Source: Fulvivirga lutea
GTDB lineage: Bacteria; Bacteroidota; Bacteroidia; Cytophagales; Cyclobacteriaceae
Length of the DNA stretch: 64,000 nucleotides
Assembly (NCBI RefSeq): GCF_017068455.1
Contig: NZ_CP070608.1
Location: 3,081,488 to 3,145,487, forward strand
Reading direction: 5' to 3'
In this document: positions 32,928 through 42,115 of the stretch, piece after piece
Layout: each line of letters starts with the position of its first letter
How positions within the stretch are numbered: position 1 is the first letter of the stretch
Translations under genes and position numbers: made by a program
Notes under the pieces: generated by a model
The model's database searches: none
Seen by the model: the letters and a program-made list of their open reading frames with translations, nothing else
What the model was told of the DNA's origin: nothing

Positions 32928-33914
32928 ATGGCGCGAATAAAATATTACTACGATACTGAAACCTGCCGGTACGAGAGAGCGAAAATCACAAAATCCGATG
33001 TTATATTGAATTTTTTGGGGTTTTTGGCTGTGGCTTTGGTAATGTCTGTTACCATGGTAGTAATATATAACACCTACTTCGAAAGCCCTACTGAAGCAAA
33101 GCTGAAAAAGGAAAACAGAGAGCTTCAAAAGCACTATCAGGTTTTACAGGGAGAATTAAATGAAGTTGAGGATGTAATTGCCGCCTTAAACGAGCGCGAT
33201 AACAATATTTACAGAAAAATATATGAAGCGGAACCTCTTCCTTCCACAGTACTAGAGGCTGGACATGGTGGTGCGGTAGAATACAAACATATTATTGAGA
33301 AAGGGTTACGTGATTCTAAGCTTGTGGCTGGAATGAGCAACCAAATAGACAAGTTGAAAAGAAAAGCGAATATTGTCAATCAATCGTTTGACGAGATTAT
33401 GTCTTTAGCCAAAGAGAATGAAGAGTTACTTGCGGCAATACCTGCCATTCAGCCTATTCATAATCCAGATTACACCAAACTAGCATCAGGTTTCGGTAAT
33501 AGAATTAATCCATTTCATAAGGCGAGAGTAAAACATGAAGGTATAGACTATGCCGCGCCAAGAGGCACAGAAGTATATGCTACTGGAAATGGTAAAGTGA
33601 AATTCATTAAAGTAAATAGTTACTTACAAACAGGCTTTGGTAATTACATTGAAATAGATCATGGTTTTGGTTATGTAACAAGGTATGCACACTTGAATGC
33701 TGTAAGTGTAAAAGAAGGTGACGTTGTTAAAAGAGGACAGGTAATAGGTAAAGTTGGAAGCACGGGAGGATCAAGTGCCCCTCACCTGCATTATGAAGTA
33801 ATCAAAAATGGAAAGAAAATAGACCCAATCAATTTTGTTATAAATGGCTTAAATAATCGAGACTATGTAAAACTAACCGAGCTTGCTGCTCGTGAAAACC
33901 AATCTTTCGATTAA
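32928..33914 (+). CDS. M23 family metallopeptidase, membrane-anchored (first of two)
   Basis: A 328-residue protein. A short cytosolic N-terminus ARIKYYYDTETCRYERAK precedes a membrane helix (ILNFLGFLAVALVMSVTMVVIY), then a periplasmic coiled coil and a C-terminal M23 (LytM) domain (about 180-300). The zinc-peptidase residues are present: VKHEGIDYAAP (His and Asp), YVTRYAHL and APHLHYEV (His-x-His). It should cut peptidoglycan cross-links. The next gene is a paralogue with the same N-terminal layout, so this is a tandem duplication. Confidence 0.93.
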   Translation: MARIKYYYDTETCRYERAKITKSDVILNFLGFLAVALVMSVTMVVIYNTYFESPTEAKLKKENRELQKHYQVLQGELNEVEDVIAALNERDNNIYRKIYEAEPLPSTVLEAGHGGAVEYKHIIEKGLRDSKLVAGMSNQIDKLKRKANIVNQSFDEIMSLAKENEELLAAIPAIQPIHNPDYTKLASGFGNRINPFHKARVKHEGIDYAAPRGTEVYATGNGKVKFIKVNSYLQTGFGNYIEIDHGFGYVTRYAHLNAVSVKEGDVVKRGQVIGKVGSTGGSSAPHLHYEVIKNGKKIDPINFVINGLNNRDYVKLTELAARENQSFD

Positions 33915-33943
33915 TTTTTTAAACTAAGAATCAACAACAAATC

Positions 33944-34918
33944 ATGGCCAAAATCAGGTACTATTATAATACAGAAACGTGCAAATACGAGCCTATCAAG
34001 GTAACGAAAGGTGCAATGTTTCTGAATATACTAGGATTCTTTACGGTATCATTAATAATGGCTCTGGGTATTATTTATGCATATAGAGTCAACTTTACTC
34101 CTGTTAAAGAATCAATCCTTATTGAAAAAAATACTTCATTAAAACTGGACTGGGAAGTATTAAATGAAAAATTAGCTAACGCCTACACCCTTGTTGATGA
34201 ACTTCAATTTAAAGATGACAATATTTACCGTGTAATTTTAGACACAGAGCCTATTCCTGCAACCATTAGAGAAGGTGGTGTTGGTGGTCATAACAAATAT
34301 GAAAAACTGGTTGAACAAGAGCTTGAAGAACCTAAGTTGATTATTAATGCCTATCAAGATGTAGACAACCTTAAAAAGAAACTTTACATTCAAAGTAAGT
34401 CATACGATCAAATTTCAGATTTGCTTAGTGAAAAAGAACGTATGTGGGCTTCTAGGCCAGCTATTCAGCCAATTAATAATAAGGAATTAACAAGGTTACA
34501 TACCACATTTGGTAGAAGGTTCCACCCTATTCTAAAAAAATGGAAAGAACATGAAGGACTTGACTTCACCGCTCCTACTGGAACTCCGGTTTATGCTACT
34601 GGCGATGGTATAATTACAGCAGCTTACAGATCAAGCAGTTATGGTAATGTACTATTTGTGAATCATGGGTATGGATATCAAACAAGATATGCTCACCTAA
34701 CTGAATACATTGTTTCTCGTGGAGAAAATGTTAAACGAGGGCAAGTTATAGGTTATGTAGGCAGTACTGGAAGATCAGAAGCACCGCACCTTCACTATGA
34801 AGTGCTTTATAACTTTAAACCAATCAATCCGATTAATTTCTTCCAAAGAGACCTCGACAATGAAGAGTACGAGAAATTAATTGAAATTTCTCAACAAGAG
34901 ACTATTCCGTTGGATTAA
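33944..34918 (+). CDS. M23 family metallopeptidase, membrane-anchored (second of two)
   Basis: A 324-residue paralogue of the previous gene. It repeats the pattern: AKIRYYYNTETCKYEPIK, membrane helix (LNILGFFTVSLIMALGIIYAY), coiled coil and M23 domain with KEHEGLDFTAPTGTP, QTRYAHL and APHLHYEV. All three catalytic motifs are intact, so neither copy looks degenerate; divergence is mainly in the coiled-coil region. It starts 29 bp after the first copy and its stop codon is 3 bp before the CapA-like start, forming a single transcription unit. Confidence 0.93.
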   Translation: MAKIRYYYNTETCKYEPIKVTKGAMFLNILGFFTVSLIMALGIIYAYRVNFTPVKESILIEKNTSLKLDWEVLNEKLANAYTLVDELQFKDDNIYRVILDTEPIPATIREGGVGGHNKYEKLVEQELEEPKLIINAYQDVDNLKKKLYIQSKSYDQISDLLSEKERMWASRPAIQPINNKELTRLHTTFGRRFHPILKKWKEHEGLDFTAPTGTPVYATGDGIITAAYRSSSYGNVLFVNHGYGYQTRYAHLTEYIVSRGENVKRGQVIGYVGSTGRSEAPHLHYEVLYNFKPINPINFFQRDLDNEEYEKLIEISQQETIPLD

Positions 34919-34921
34919 TGT

Positions 34922-36118
34922 ATGCATTGGTCTAGCTGCTTAAAGAACTTAATTTATAGCACTCTTTTCATCAACCTAGCTATAGGTTGTAAATCTTCTA
35001 TGGTATCGAAAAGCACTGTAGAAAAAGACTCAACATTGTATACAATAGACTCTGTCTTTACTGAAGCTCAAACAGATACAGTTAAGACTGTAGTGTTAGT
35101 ACAAGACTCAATTGAAATAAACATTCATCGGCTTTTAAAAGATACTGTCTCCATTATTGGTGTTGGTGATATAATGATGGGTACAAATTACCCAGATGCC
35201 GGTTATTTACCTCCTTCTAATGGCAGATATCTATTAAACAGTCTACACCCTATCCTAACTGATGCAGACGTTACCTTTGGCAATCTCGAAGGAGTGATAT
35301 TAAACGAGGGTGGCGATGCAAAATATTGTAGAGACCCTAAAGTCTGTTATATTTTCAGATCCCCCGAAATAATTGCTCAAAACTTAGTAGAAGCTGGGTT
35401 TGATGTAATGAGTACCGCCAATAATCATGCAGGCGATTTTGGTAACCCCGGAAGAAAAAACACAATGAGGGTGCTTGATTCTATGCAAATTAACCATGCA
35501 GGGTTAGAGAGTAGACCGTATACAACGTTTATGATTGATGGAATGAAATATGGATTTGCTGCTTTTGCTCCCAATACTGGAACGGTAAGTATTCATGATA
35601 TGGCTAGGGCTAAAGCTATCATAACCCACCTGGATTCTATTAGTGATATTGTTATTGCATCTTTTCATGGTGGTGCTGAGGGCAGTAAATATCAGCATGT
35701 AACGAGAGAAAACGAGTATTTCTATGGTGAAAACCGAGGGAATGTATATCAATTTTCTCATGCGTTGATTGATGCCGGTGCTGATATTATTTTCGGACAC
35801 GGACCCCATGTAACGCGAGCCTTGGAATTATATAAGAATAGGCTAATAGCTTATAGTCTTGGTAACTTCTGCACCTATGCACGGTTTAACTTAAGAGGAG
35901 ACAATGGCCTTGCTCCAATTCTTAAAGTTTACACCGATAGTGAAGGAAAATTTTTGCACGGAAAAATATATCCTATAATACAACTGGGTTCCGGAGGCCC
36001 TCAATTGGACTCTCAGGGTCGTGTTATCGAGAAAATTAGGGACTTAACGAAAAAAGATTTCCCAGAGACTCCAATAATGATTGACGAATCTGGCAGAATT
36101 AATTATCTTCAAAACTGA
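34922..36118 (+). CDS. CapA family protein (poly-gamma-glutamate-type metallophosphatase fold)
   Basis: A 398-residue protein, probably a lipoprotein or signal-anchored protein (NLIYSTLFINLAIGCKSS; lipobox-like AIGC). The CapA domain (about 75-370) shows the usual set of metal-binding motifs: IIGVGDIMMGTN, TFGNLEGVI, STANNHAGDFG, ASFHGGAEG, IFGHGPHVTRALELYKNRLIAYSLGN. The protein is related to PgsA/CapA, first described in poly-gamma-glutamate synthesis, but in Bacteroidota it has no known product. Context with two murein peptidases suggests an envelope role. Confidence 0.9.
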   Translation: MHWSSCLKNLIYSTLFINLAIGCKSSMVSKSTVEKDSTLYTIDSVFTEAQTDTVKTVVLVQDSIEINIHRLLKDTVSIIGVGDIMMGTNYPDAGYLPPSNGRYLLNSLHPILTDADVTFGNLEGVILNEGGDAKYCRDPKVCYIFRSPEIIAQNLVEAGFDVMSTANNHAGDFGNPGRKNTMRVLDSMQINHAGLESRPYTTFMIDGMKYGFAAFAPNTGTVSIHDMARAKAIITHLDSISDIVIASFHGGAEGSKYQHVTRENEYFYGENRGNVYQFSHALIDAGADIIFGHGPHVTRALELYKNRLIAYSLGNFCTYARFNLRGDNGLAPILKVYTDSEGKFLHGKIYPIIQLGSGGPQLDSQGRVIEKIRDLTKKDFPETPIMIDESGRINYLQN

Positions 36119-36120
36119 TT

Positions 36121-36459
36121 ATGCCTTACAAAGAAAAGTCAATAGAGAAGAAGTACTATTCCATTGGTGAAGTGGCAGCGCAATTTAATGTAGCTACATC
36201 ACTTATTCGCTTTTGGGAAAGTGAGTTTGACTTAATTAAGCCGAAGAAAAACAGAAAGGGCAACAGGCAGTTCACAAAAGAGGATATCGAAAATGTAAAG
36301 CTCATTTACCACCTAGTAAAAGAACGTGGATTTACCTTGCAAGGCGCTAAAGATATGCTCAAGAGTAGTTCTAACGACCTTAAAGACAAAATGGACATGA
36401 TTGATTCATTGACTAAGGTTAAAGAGTTCTTAGTGGAGCTTCGTAAGAACATTTCATAA
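36121..36459 (+). CDS. MerR-type HTH transcriptional regulator
   Basis: A 112-residue protein. Residues about 12-80 are a MerR-type winged helix: YYSIGEVAAQFNVATSLIRFWESEFDLIKPKKNRKGNRQFTKEDIENVKLIYHLVKERGFTL, with the wing ending in RQFTKEDI. Only a short coiled coil follows and no effector domain is visible; this resembles the short MerR proteins seen with dprA and M23 genes in Bacteroidota. Starts 2 bp after the CapA-like stop. Confidence 0.9.
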   Translation: MPYKEKSIEKKYYSIGEVAAQFNVATSLIRFWESEFDLIKPKKNRKGNRQFTKEDIENVKLIYHLVKERGFTLQGAKDMLKSSSNDLKDKMDMIDSLTKVKEFLVELRKNIS

Positions 36460-36475
36460 ATCACAATTTAATTTC

Positions 36476-37585
36476 ATGGATCAGCAGCGTGTTTACCAAG
36501 TCGCCTTGAATTTTATTCCGGGCATAGGACACATGTTGGTAAAACAATTAGTAAGCTATTGTGGCTCAGCTGAGCAAGTATTTAAAACTACTAAGGGAAA
36601 ACTACTCAAAATACCCGGTATTGGAGAGCATACAGCAAGCCTGATAAGTAGTGACGCAGTTCTTAAGAGGGCAGAAGACGAATTAAATAACTGTGAAAAA
36701 CATGGGACTGAAATTCTCCTTTACACAGATAAAACCTTTCCAAAAAGGCTAAAACAAATAAATGATGCTCCATCTCTCATTTACGTAAAGGGTAAGGCTG
36801 ACCTAAATAATGAAAAAGTTGTTTCAATTGTCGGTACTCGAAAAGCAACAGAATACGGCAAAAGACTAACCGAAGAACTCATTGAGCAGCTTACTCCACA
36901 CAACCCACTGATTATAAGTGGCTTGGCCTACGGAATTGATATAGCAGCACACAAAGCATCGCTAAAACATAACTTATCTACTGTTGGCGTAATGGCCAGC
37001 GGTATTGACATCATTTATCCTGCAATACACAGAGAAACCTCCCTAAAAATGTTAGAAAACGGTGCGCTTATTACAGAGAATCCCATCGGTAGTAAACCAG
37101 ATGCCCATCGGTTTCCAGCAAGAAACAGAATAATTGCTGGTATGTGCGATGCCGTTGTAGTTATTGAAGCAGCCAAAAAAGGTGGCGCATTAATTACTGC
37201 AAACATTGCTAATAGCTACAACAAAGATGTCTTTGCTGTGCCTGGTGATTTAAAAAATGAGTTTTCAGAAGGTTGCAATGCCTTGATTAAAAGCAATCAG
37301 GCGCACTTAATACAGTCGGCTAAGGATATAGAGTATATTATGAACTGGGAAGCTTCAGCAAAACCTATGGCACCTAAGCTTTTTGACACAACAATCCTTG
37401 AGAGCAATGAAAAGCTCGTGGTTGAGGAACTTCAAAAACAAAAAGAGGCGATACTCATTGATAACTTGAGCTGGACTACACAACTAGAGCCGAGTAAGCT
37501 CGCTTCTATCCTTTTGAATCTAGAATTCAAAGGATACGTAAACTCTTTACCAGGAAAGAGATTTAGACTTGCAACTAGAAAATGA
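36476..37585 (+). CDS. dprA: DNA-processing protein DprA
   Basis: A 369-residue protein that loads RecA onto incoming single-stranded DNA during natural transformation. An N-terminal helix-hairpin-helix-like part ([32 protein letters not shown]) is followed by the Rossmann-like DprA domain with [90 protein letters not shown] and [17 protein letters not shown]. The C-terminal winged helix ([29 protein letters not shown]) is intact. The end overlaps the next start by 4 bp (ATGA). Confidence 0.96.
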   Translation: MDQQRVYQVALNFIPGIGHMLVKQLVSYCGSAEQVFKTTKGKLLKIPGIGEHTASLISSDAVLKRAEDELNNCEKHGTEILLYTDKTFPKRLKQINDAPSLIYVKGKADLNNEKVVSIVGTRKATEYGKRLTEELIEQLTPHNPLIISGLAYGIDIAAHKASLKHNLSTVGVMASGIDIIYPAIHRETSLKMLENGALITENPIGSKPDAHRFPARNRIIAGMCDAVVVIEAAKKGGALITANIANSYNKDVFAVPGDLKNEFSEGCNALIKSNQAHLIQSAKDIEYIMNWEASAKPMAPKLFDTTILESNEKLVVEELQKQKEAILIDNLSWTTQLEPSKLASILLNLEFKGYVNSLPGKRFRLATRK

Positions 37586-38643
37586 ATGAGAATTACTATC
37601 GGATTTTAGGCCTAGATAACTTCGCTAGTGATGTTGAAATAAAAAGAGCTTATCGACAGCTTGCAAAAAAATATCACCCAGATAAAAATCAAAACACCGA
37701 AGAACAGTTTAAACGAATAACTGAAGCATATAAAAAACTATCAGACCCTGCATTTAGGTCACTACAAGATGAATGGTTAAGAAACCCGACCGCTGTAAAC
37801 CAGCAGGTTTATAATCGATATCAGCAAAAGCCTACTTATAGAAAAAGAACGAGATACTACACAACTGAACGTACACATTTCTCACCTAAGGTAAAGATGT
37901 ATGGTTCAGTGTTTATCATCGCATTTGTGATGGCCATCATCTTAATTCCAATTGGCCTGATGTATAAAGCAAGCAGTTATCATTTTAATCAAGCTGAAGA
38001 ATACAGACTTAAAGGACAGTTTGGGAATGCGTTGCTAAATTACAAACAAGCCATTACTTGGTTTGGCGAAAAAACTGAAGAAGCATCCGTTGCTGCAGCC
38101 AGAATTGGATTATACAACTTAAATAATGCTGATCAGGCTACTTTCTTTATTACTAAAGGTCTGGAATATGCTTCAAACCCTTATTTTTTAGGAGAACTAC
38201 ACTTTTTAAAAGGCAGAATCTACAGTTTGCAAAACGAGGTAGACAAAGCTCTGGAAGAATATCAAATTGCAGAAAACTTAGGCTATTTACAGGATAGCAT
38301 TGCTTTAAATATGGGTATTATCAGAGCTTTCTATCAGGATGAGTTTGAAGAAGGTATATCTGAATTTGATAAGATTCTGGCTCAGAATATGAATAATGAA
38401 GAGGCTCTTTTCGGCAAAGCTTGGTGTACTCAGCGTTTAAACAGACCTCTCCAATCTCTTGAAATGTATAATGACTTATTAAAAATAAACCCAGAACATG
38501 TTCTGGGCAATTTTTATCGAGGGCATAATCAAATAGTTCTTGGAGATACTTTAAATGCCTGTCGAGATTTTAAAAAGGCTTATCAATTAGGTTATCAACC
38601 TGCCTTTATTTACTACTCCAGGCAGTGCGGAAACTATCAGTAA
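37582..38643 (+). CDS. J-domain protein with membrane helix and TPR repeats
   Basis: A 353-residue protein. The J domain (about 1-65) has the diagnostic HPD in [10 protein letters not shown], so it should stimulate an Hsp70 (DnaK). A membrane helix follows at about 110-132 ([19 protein letters not shown]), then TPR-like repeats ([59 protein letters not shown]). There is no zinc-finger or C-terminal DnaJ domain, so it is not canonical DnaJ. It is coupled to dprA by a 4-bp overlap and convergent with the next TPR gene, the 3' ends overlapping by 7 bp. Confidence 0.9.
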   Translation: MNENYYRILGLDNFASDVEIKRAYRQLAKKYHPDKNQNTEEQFKRITEAYKKLSDPAFRSLQDEWLRNPTAVNQQVYNRYQQKPTYRKRTRYYTTERTHFSPKVKMYGSVFIIAFVMAIILIPIGLMYKASSYHFNQAEEYRLKGQFGNALLNYKQAITWFGEKTEEASVAAARIGLYNLNNADQATFFITKGLEYASNPYFLGELHFLKGRIYSLQNEVDKALEEYQIAENLGYLQDSIALNMGIIRAFYQDEFEEGISEFDKILAQNMNNEEALFGKAWCTQRLNRPLQSLEMYNDLLKINPEHVLGNFYRGHNQIVLGDTLNACRDFKKAYQLGYQPAFIYYSRQCGNYQ

Positions 38644-39275
38644 GATCCGCCATCAGCATTATAAACTCTCTCATTACATTTTTCTCTAATGAGGTCATAA
38701 GCTTTTAAATCTCCTAACTCACCAGCTTTACTCAAGTCCAAACATCCAGCCTCATGCTGACCAAACTCTAACCTAAGAACACCTCTTAAGTAATAAGCAT
38801 CAATACTTTTAGGGTTTAATTCGATGATTTGAGTGCAATCAGTAATGGCATCCTGATACGCATCTAATTGATGCTTAGCCTGTCCTCGTTTATAATATGC
38901 ATCCAGGTGATTTGGATTTAATTCTATAGCCTTGCTAAAATCAGAAATAGCACCAAAATAGTCTTGTAAACGGAATTTAATATTCCCTCTGGCATAATAT
39001 CCTTCAGCAAACTTCTCATTCTTCTCAACAGCATTGCTAAAGTCTTTCATTGCTCCATGAATATCATCAAATTCTTCCTTTACCTTACCACGCATATAGT
39101 AGGCGAGAAAATAATTTTGATCCTTTTCAATCGCCTGATTATAATTAATGATAGCCTGCATGTACTCTCTCTTCTCGTACATGGCTTTTCCTTGTTCGGT
39201 AAATTCTTTAGCTGTCTGACTGTAGGCCATTGAGCTAAAAATGAGCATTGCTATAAGTGTGATTTGATTCTTCAT
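38637..39275 (-). CDS. Exported TPR-repeat protein
   Basis: A 212-residue protein with a signal peptide (about 1-19, ending AYSQT) and about five consecutive TPRs ([96 protein letters not shown]). Interaction module of unknown partner. It resembles the C-terminal part of the TPR lipoprotein at 1699-2292 (both end in a C-x-D-hydrophobic repeat) but is not a copy. Convergent and overlapping with the DnaJ-TPR gene. Confidence 0.85.
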   Translation of the reverse strand: MKNQITLIAMLIFSSMAYSQTAKEFTEQGKAMYEKREYMQAIINYNQAIEKDQNYFLAYYMRGKVKEEFDDIHGAMKDFSNAVEKNEKFAEGYYARGNIKFRLQDYFGAISDFSKAIELNPNHLDAYYKRGQAKHQLDAYQDAITDCTQIIELNPKSIDAYYLRGVLRLEFGQHEAGCLDLSKAGELGDLKAYDLIREKCNERVYNADGGSY

Positions 39276-39338
39276 AATTTTGTTTTCTCTATTTAAATAG
39301 CAGCTAAAATTATGCCGAATTCATTCGTTTTTGGATTA

Positions 39339-40193
39339 TCAATGGTAATGATCGAATACGGCAGATGATGCCACTACACTGTTATCAAATTCTAATTTGT
39401 TTATTCCCAAATCGAGACCTTCAGCCTCTAAATAAGAAACAATTTGTTCGGTTGCAATGTTTCCCACCAGATCATCCTTAGCCATAGGACAACCACCAAA
39501 ACCTCTAATTGCGCCATCAAACCTTCTGCAACCTGCCTGATACGCATACTTTATTTTATCCCTAGCCGTATTTGGATTTGAATGTAAATGAGCTCCAAAT
39601 TCAACATCAGGATGATCATTAATTAAGTTTTCAAACAAATAGGTAATGTTATCCCTATCGGAAACACCAATAGTATCTGCCAGAGATATAATCGTAATGC
39701 CCATCGACTTCAAGATACCTGTGAATTTAGCAACAATTTCTTCATCAAAAGGATCTCCGTAAGGGTTTCCAAAGCCCATGGATATGTAACTAACTAACAC
39801 TCTATTATTTTTAACACACAGTTCCTGAATTTCATTCAAACTATTGAGGGCTTCTAAAATGCTTTTATTGGTATTTCGTTGTTGGAATGTTTCAGAAATC
39901 GAGAAAGGAAAACCCAAATAATCAATCTCTTGAAACTTAAGCGCATCCTCAGCTCCCCTTTTATTTGCAATAATTGCTAATAATTTAGAATTCGTTTCAT
40001 CAAGATTCAGGCCTTTCAGTACATCTGCGGTATCGCGCAACTGCGGAATGACCTTTGGTGAAACAAAGCTTCCGAAATCAATGGTATCGAAACCAATTTT
40101 TAAAAGCTGATTCAAATATTTTATTTTTTTCTCTGTTGGAATAAACTCTCCAATACCCTGCATTGCATCCCGTGGACACTCAATTATTTTCAT
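39339..40193 (-). CDS. Hydroxymethylglutaryl-CoA lyase-like enzyme
   Basis: A 284-residue TIM-barrel protein of the HMGL-like family, which splits HMG-CoA into acetyl-CoA and acetoacetate (leucine degradation). Visible motifs: ECPRDAMQGIGEFIPTEKKI (metal-binding Asp region), IDFGSFVSPKVIPQLRDTADVL, VSYISMGFGNPYGDP, IISLADTIGVSD, GAHLHSNPNTARDKI and GCRRFDGAIRGFGGCPMAKDDLVGNIATE, which includes the catalytic-loop Cys (usual wording GLGGCP-A). Length is normal. The leading ECPRD replaces the typical VGPRD-L. Confidence 0.9.
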   Translation of the reverse strand: MKIIECPRDAMQGIGEFIPTEKKIKYLNQLLKIGFDTIDFGSFVSPKVIPQLRDTADVLKGLNLDETNSKLLAIIANKRGAEDALKFQEIDYLGFPFSISETFQQRNTNKSILEALNSLNEIQELCVKNNRVLVSYISMGFGNPYGDPFDEEIVAKFTGILKSMGITIISLADTIGVSDRDNITYLFENLINDHPDVEFGAHLHSNPNTARDKIKYAYQAGCRRFDGAIRGFGGCPMAKDDLVGNIATEQIVSYLEAEGLDLGINKLEFDNSVVASSAVFDHYH

Positions 40194-40321
40194 ATAAGTT
40201 TGATTAGAATTAAGTCAAGTCGAATATCTTCCATTTATCGATGAAATGCAAAGTCTGTCGATAGTTGATTCTTTTATTTGAATGTAATTCGATATTTTCA
40301 AGGTTTGAAAGATATTACACT

Positions 40322-42112
40322 ATGCCACTACCATCATTAACTGAAACTTTAGGCCGTCAGCGGGCTGCTCACTTATTGAGAAGAGCAACGTTTGGCGCCT
40401 CAAAAGCACAAATTGATGAGTTTGCTGCATTTACTCCACAGGAGGCAATCTCAAGACTGTTTGATTTGACAGTTCCAGAACCAACTTTACCTATTGACAC
40501 TGCAACAGGAACTGAGTGGATATCTGGCGTTACTGACGCTAATAGTGGCGATGATACGCTACAAGAATATTTGAAAAGGTGGTTTATTGGTCAGTATTTG
40601 GGTCAGAGTGTTGATGAGAACCTAAGGCTTGCCTCTACAACCAGAGAAAAAATCACACTTTTTTACCATACTTATTTTACCACCATTCAATCAAAGGTAA
40701 ATGATAGCCGTGCACTCTACTTTCAAAACGCACTTTTTAGGTTATTTGCTTTTGATAAAGAAGATGTTGACAAAGAAATTCTAAACGAAGATACTAACGA
40801 GCTAGAACCAGCTACTTTAGTGCTCAACATAAAAGAGCTTACAAAGAGAATCTGCGTGGATAATGCCATGCTTATTTTCCTAGATGGAAATTTAAATGTT
40901 CAGGGCAGTCCCAATGAAAATTATGCCAGGGAAATGCTCGAACTATACACTATTGGTAGAGGTCTGGAAGGAACATTACCAGATGCCCTGGAAGAAGGTG
41001 ATTATATAAACTTTACGGAACAGGATGTAAGAGCAGCAGCCAACGTTTTAACAGGGTTTGACGTTGATGACACATTCCAAAATATAGATCCTTTAACAGA
41101 ACTACCCTATGGAGTTATAAAAGGTGGAGCAACGGCTACTGCGCATGAAACAAATGATTCTTTGAAAGTATTCAGCTCCAGATTAGATAATGCTCAAGTA
41201 ACTGCAAACCAGGACCTTTTACTCAATGGTCAGCCAACAGAGGAAAGTGTTTTGGATGAAATCAGTCAACTTGTTGAACTTATCTATACAAAAGAAGAAA
41301 CTGCCAGGCATTTATGTAGGAGGATATATAGATTCTATGTGTATTATGAAATAACGCAGGAAATAGACGATACTATTATCGCTGAAATGGCACAGACTCT
41401 TATTAACAATGATTATAAGATTCAATATGTGCTTGAAGAGTTATTTCAAAGCGAGCATTTCTTTGAAGCCGTTTCTGGAGTGGAAGATGACAAGTTCGGT
41501 GGAATAATTAAATCACCACTAGACCTTGCTCTAACAACGCTGAACTTTTTTGAAGTACAGTTACCCGATTATCAAACGGATACAGAGTTGTTTTATCAAA
41601 GGACAGGTGAAATATTGAATTCTATTAGCGACATGGGCATGAACTTATACGAGCCTTTTGAAGTGGCCGGCTATTCTGCCTATCATCAGTTTCCTGTTTA
41701 TAATAGAAACTGGATTTCTACCAATTACCTCACACAGCGTTATAACTTTATTAGACAATTGCTTGAGATACAGGATGAAACATTATCTGTTGATGTCTAC
41801 ACTTTTGTGAGCAATACATTTAACGCTGAAGCCAACGATGCTAAAAGCTTAATCATAAACTTAGCTCCTTACCTCTACCCTATGGCCAACAACCTCGATT
41901 TTGATGTAGATGGAGGTGATTTGACTAAAGAAAGAATTAGGTTCTTTTTACAGGCATTCTTAGGATTTACTGATTATGAGGCGGAGTCTGATATGGCTTT
42001 AACCGAGTGGCAATCTTTGTATGCCGACCCTGACAATTATCTGGAAATTGGTGAGTTTTTAAAGCGACTATTTAATGCTATGATGCAATCACCGGAATAT
42101 CAACTGTTTTAA
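40322..42112 (+). CDS. DUF1800 family protein
   Basis: A 596-residue protein of the DUF1800 family. It opens with LGRQRAAHLLRRATFGASKAQIDEF and has NYAREMLELYTIG (the family's most conserved region), VRAAANVLTGFDVD, ARHLCRRIYRFYVYYEI and KSPLDLALTTLNFFEVQ. DUF1800 genes are nearly always paired with DUF1501 genes, as here with a 3-bp gap; the pair has no proven function. I chose the ATG at 40322, since the 19 residues added by an upstream in-frame ATG do not match the family. No signal peptide is evident. Confidence 0.88.
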   Translation: MPLPSLTETLGRQRAAHLLRRATFGASKAQIDEFAAFTPQEAISRLFDLTVPEPTLPIDTATGTEWISGVTDANSGDDTLQEYLKRWFIGQYLGQSVDENLRLASTTREKITLFYHTYFTTIQSKVNDSRALYFQNALFRLFAFDKEDVDKEILNEDTNELEPATLVLNIKELTKRICVDNAMLIFLDGNLNVQGSPNENYAREMLELYTIGRGLEGTLPDALEEGDYINFTEQDVRAAANVLTGFDVDDTFQNIDPLTELPYGVIKGGATATAHETNDSLKVFSSRLDNAQVTANQDLLLNGQPTEESVLDEISQLVELIYTKEETARHLCRRIYRFYVYYEITQEIDDTIIAEMAQTLINNDYKIQYVLEELFQSEHFFEAVSGVEDDKFGGIIKSPLDLALTTLNFFEVQLPDYQTDTELFYQRTGEILNSISDMGMNLYEPFEVAGYSAYHQFPVYNRNWISTNYLTQRYNFIRQLLEIQDETLSVDVYTFVSNTFNAEANDAKSLIINLAPYLYPMANNLDFDVDGGDLTKERIRFFLQAFLGFTDYEAESDMALTEWQSLYADPDNYLEIGEFLKRLFNAMMQSPEYQLF

Positions 42113-42115
42113 GCG

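Noticed and set aside
38637-39275. Recent duplication of the TPR lipoprotein at 1699-2292
   Set aside because: Both are TPR proteins with a similar closing repeat, but signal type and repeat sequences differ; TPR similarity alone is not evidence of duplication.
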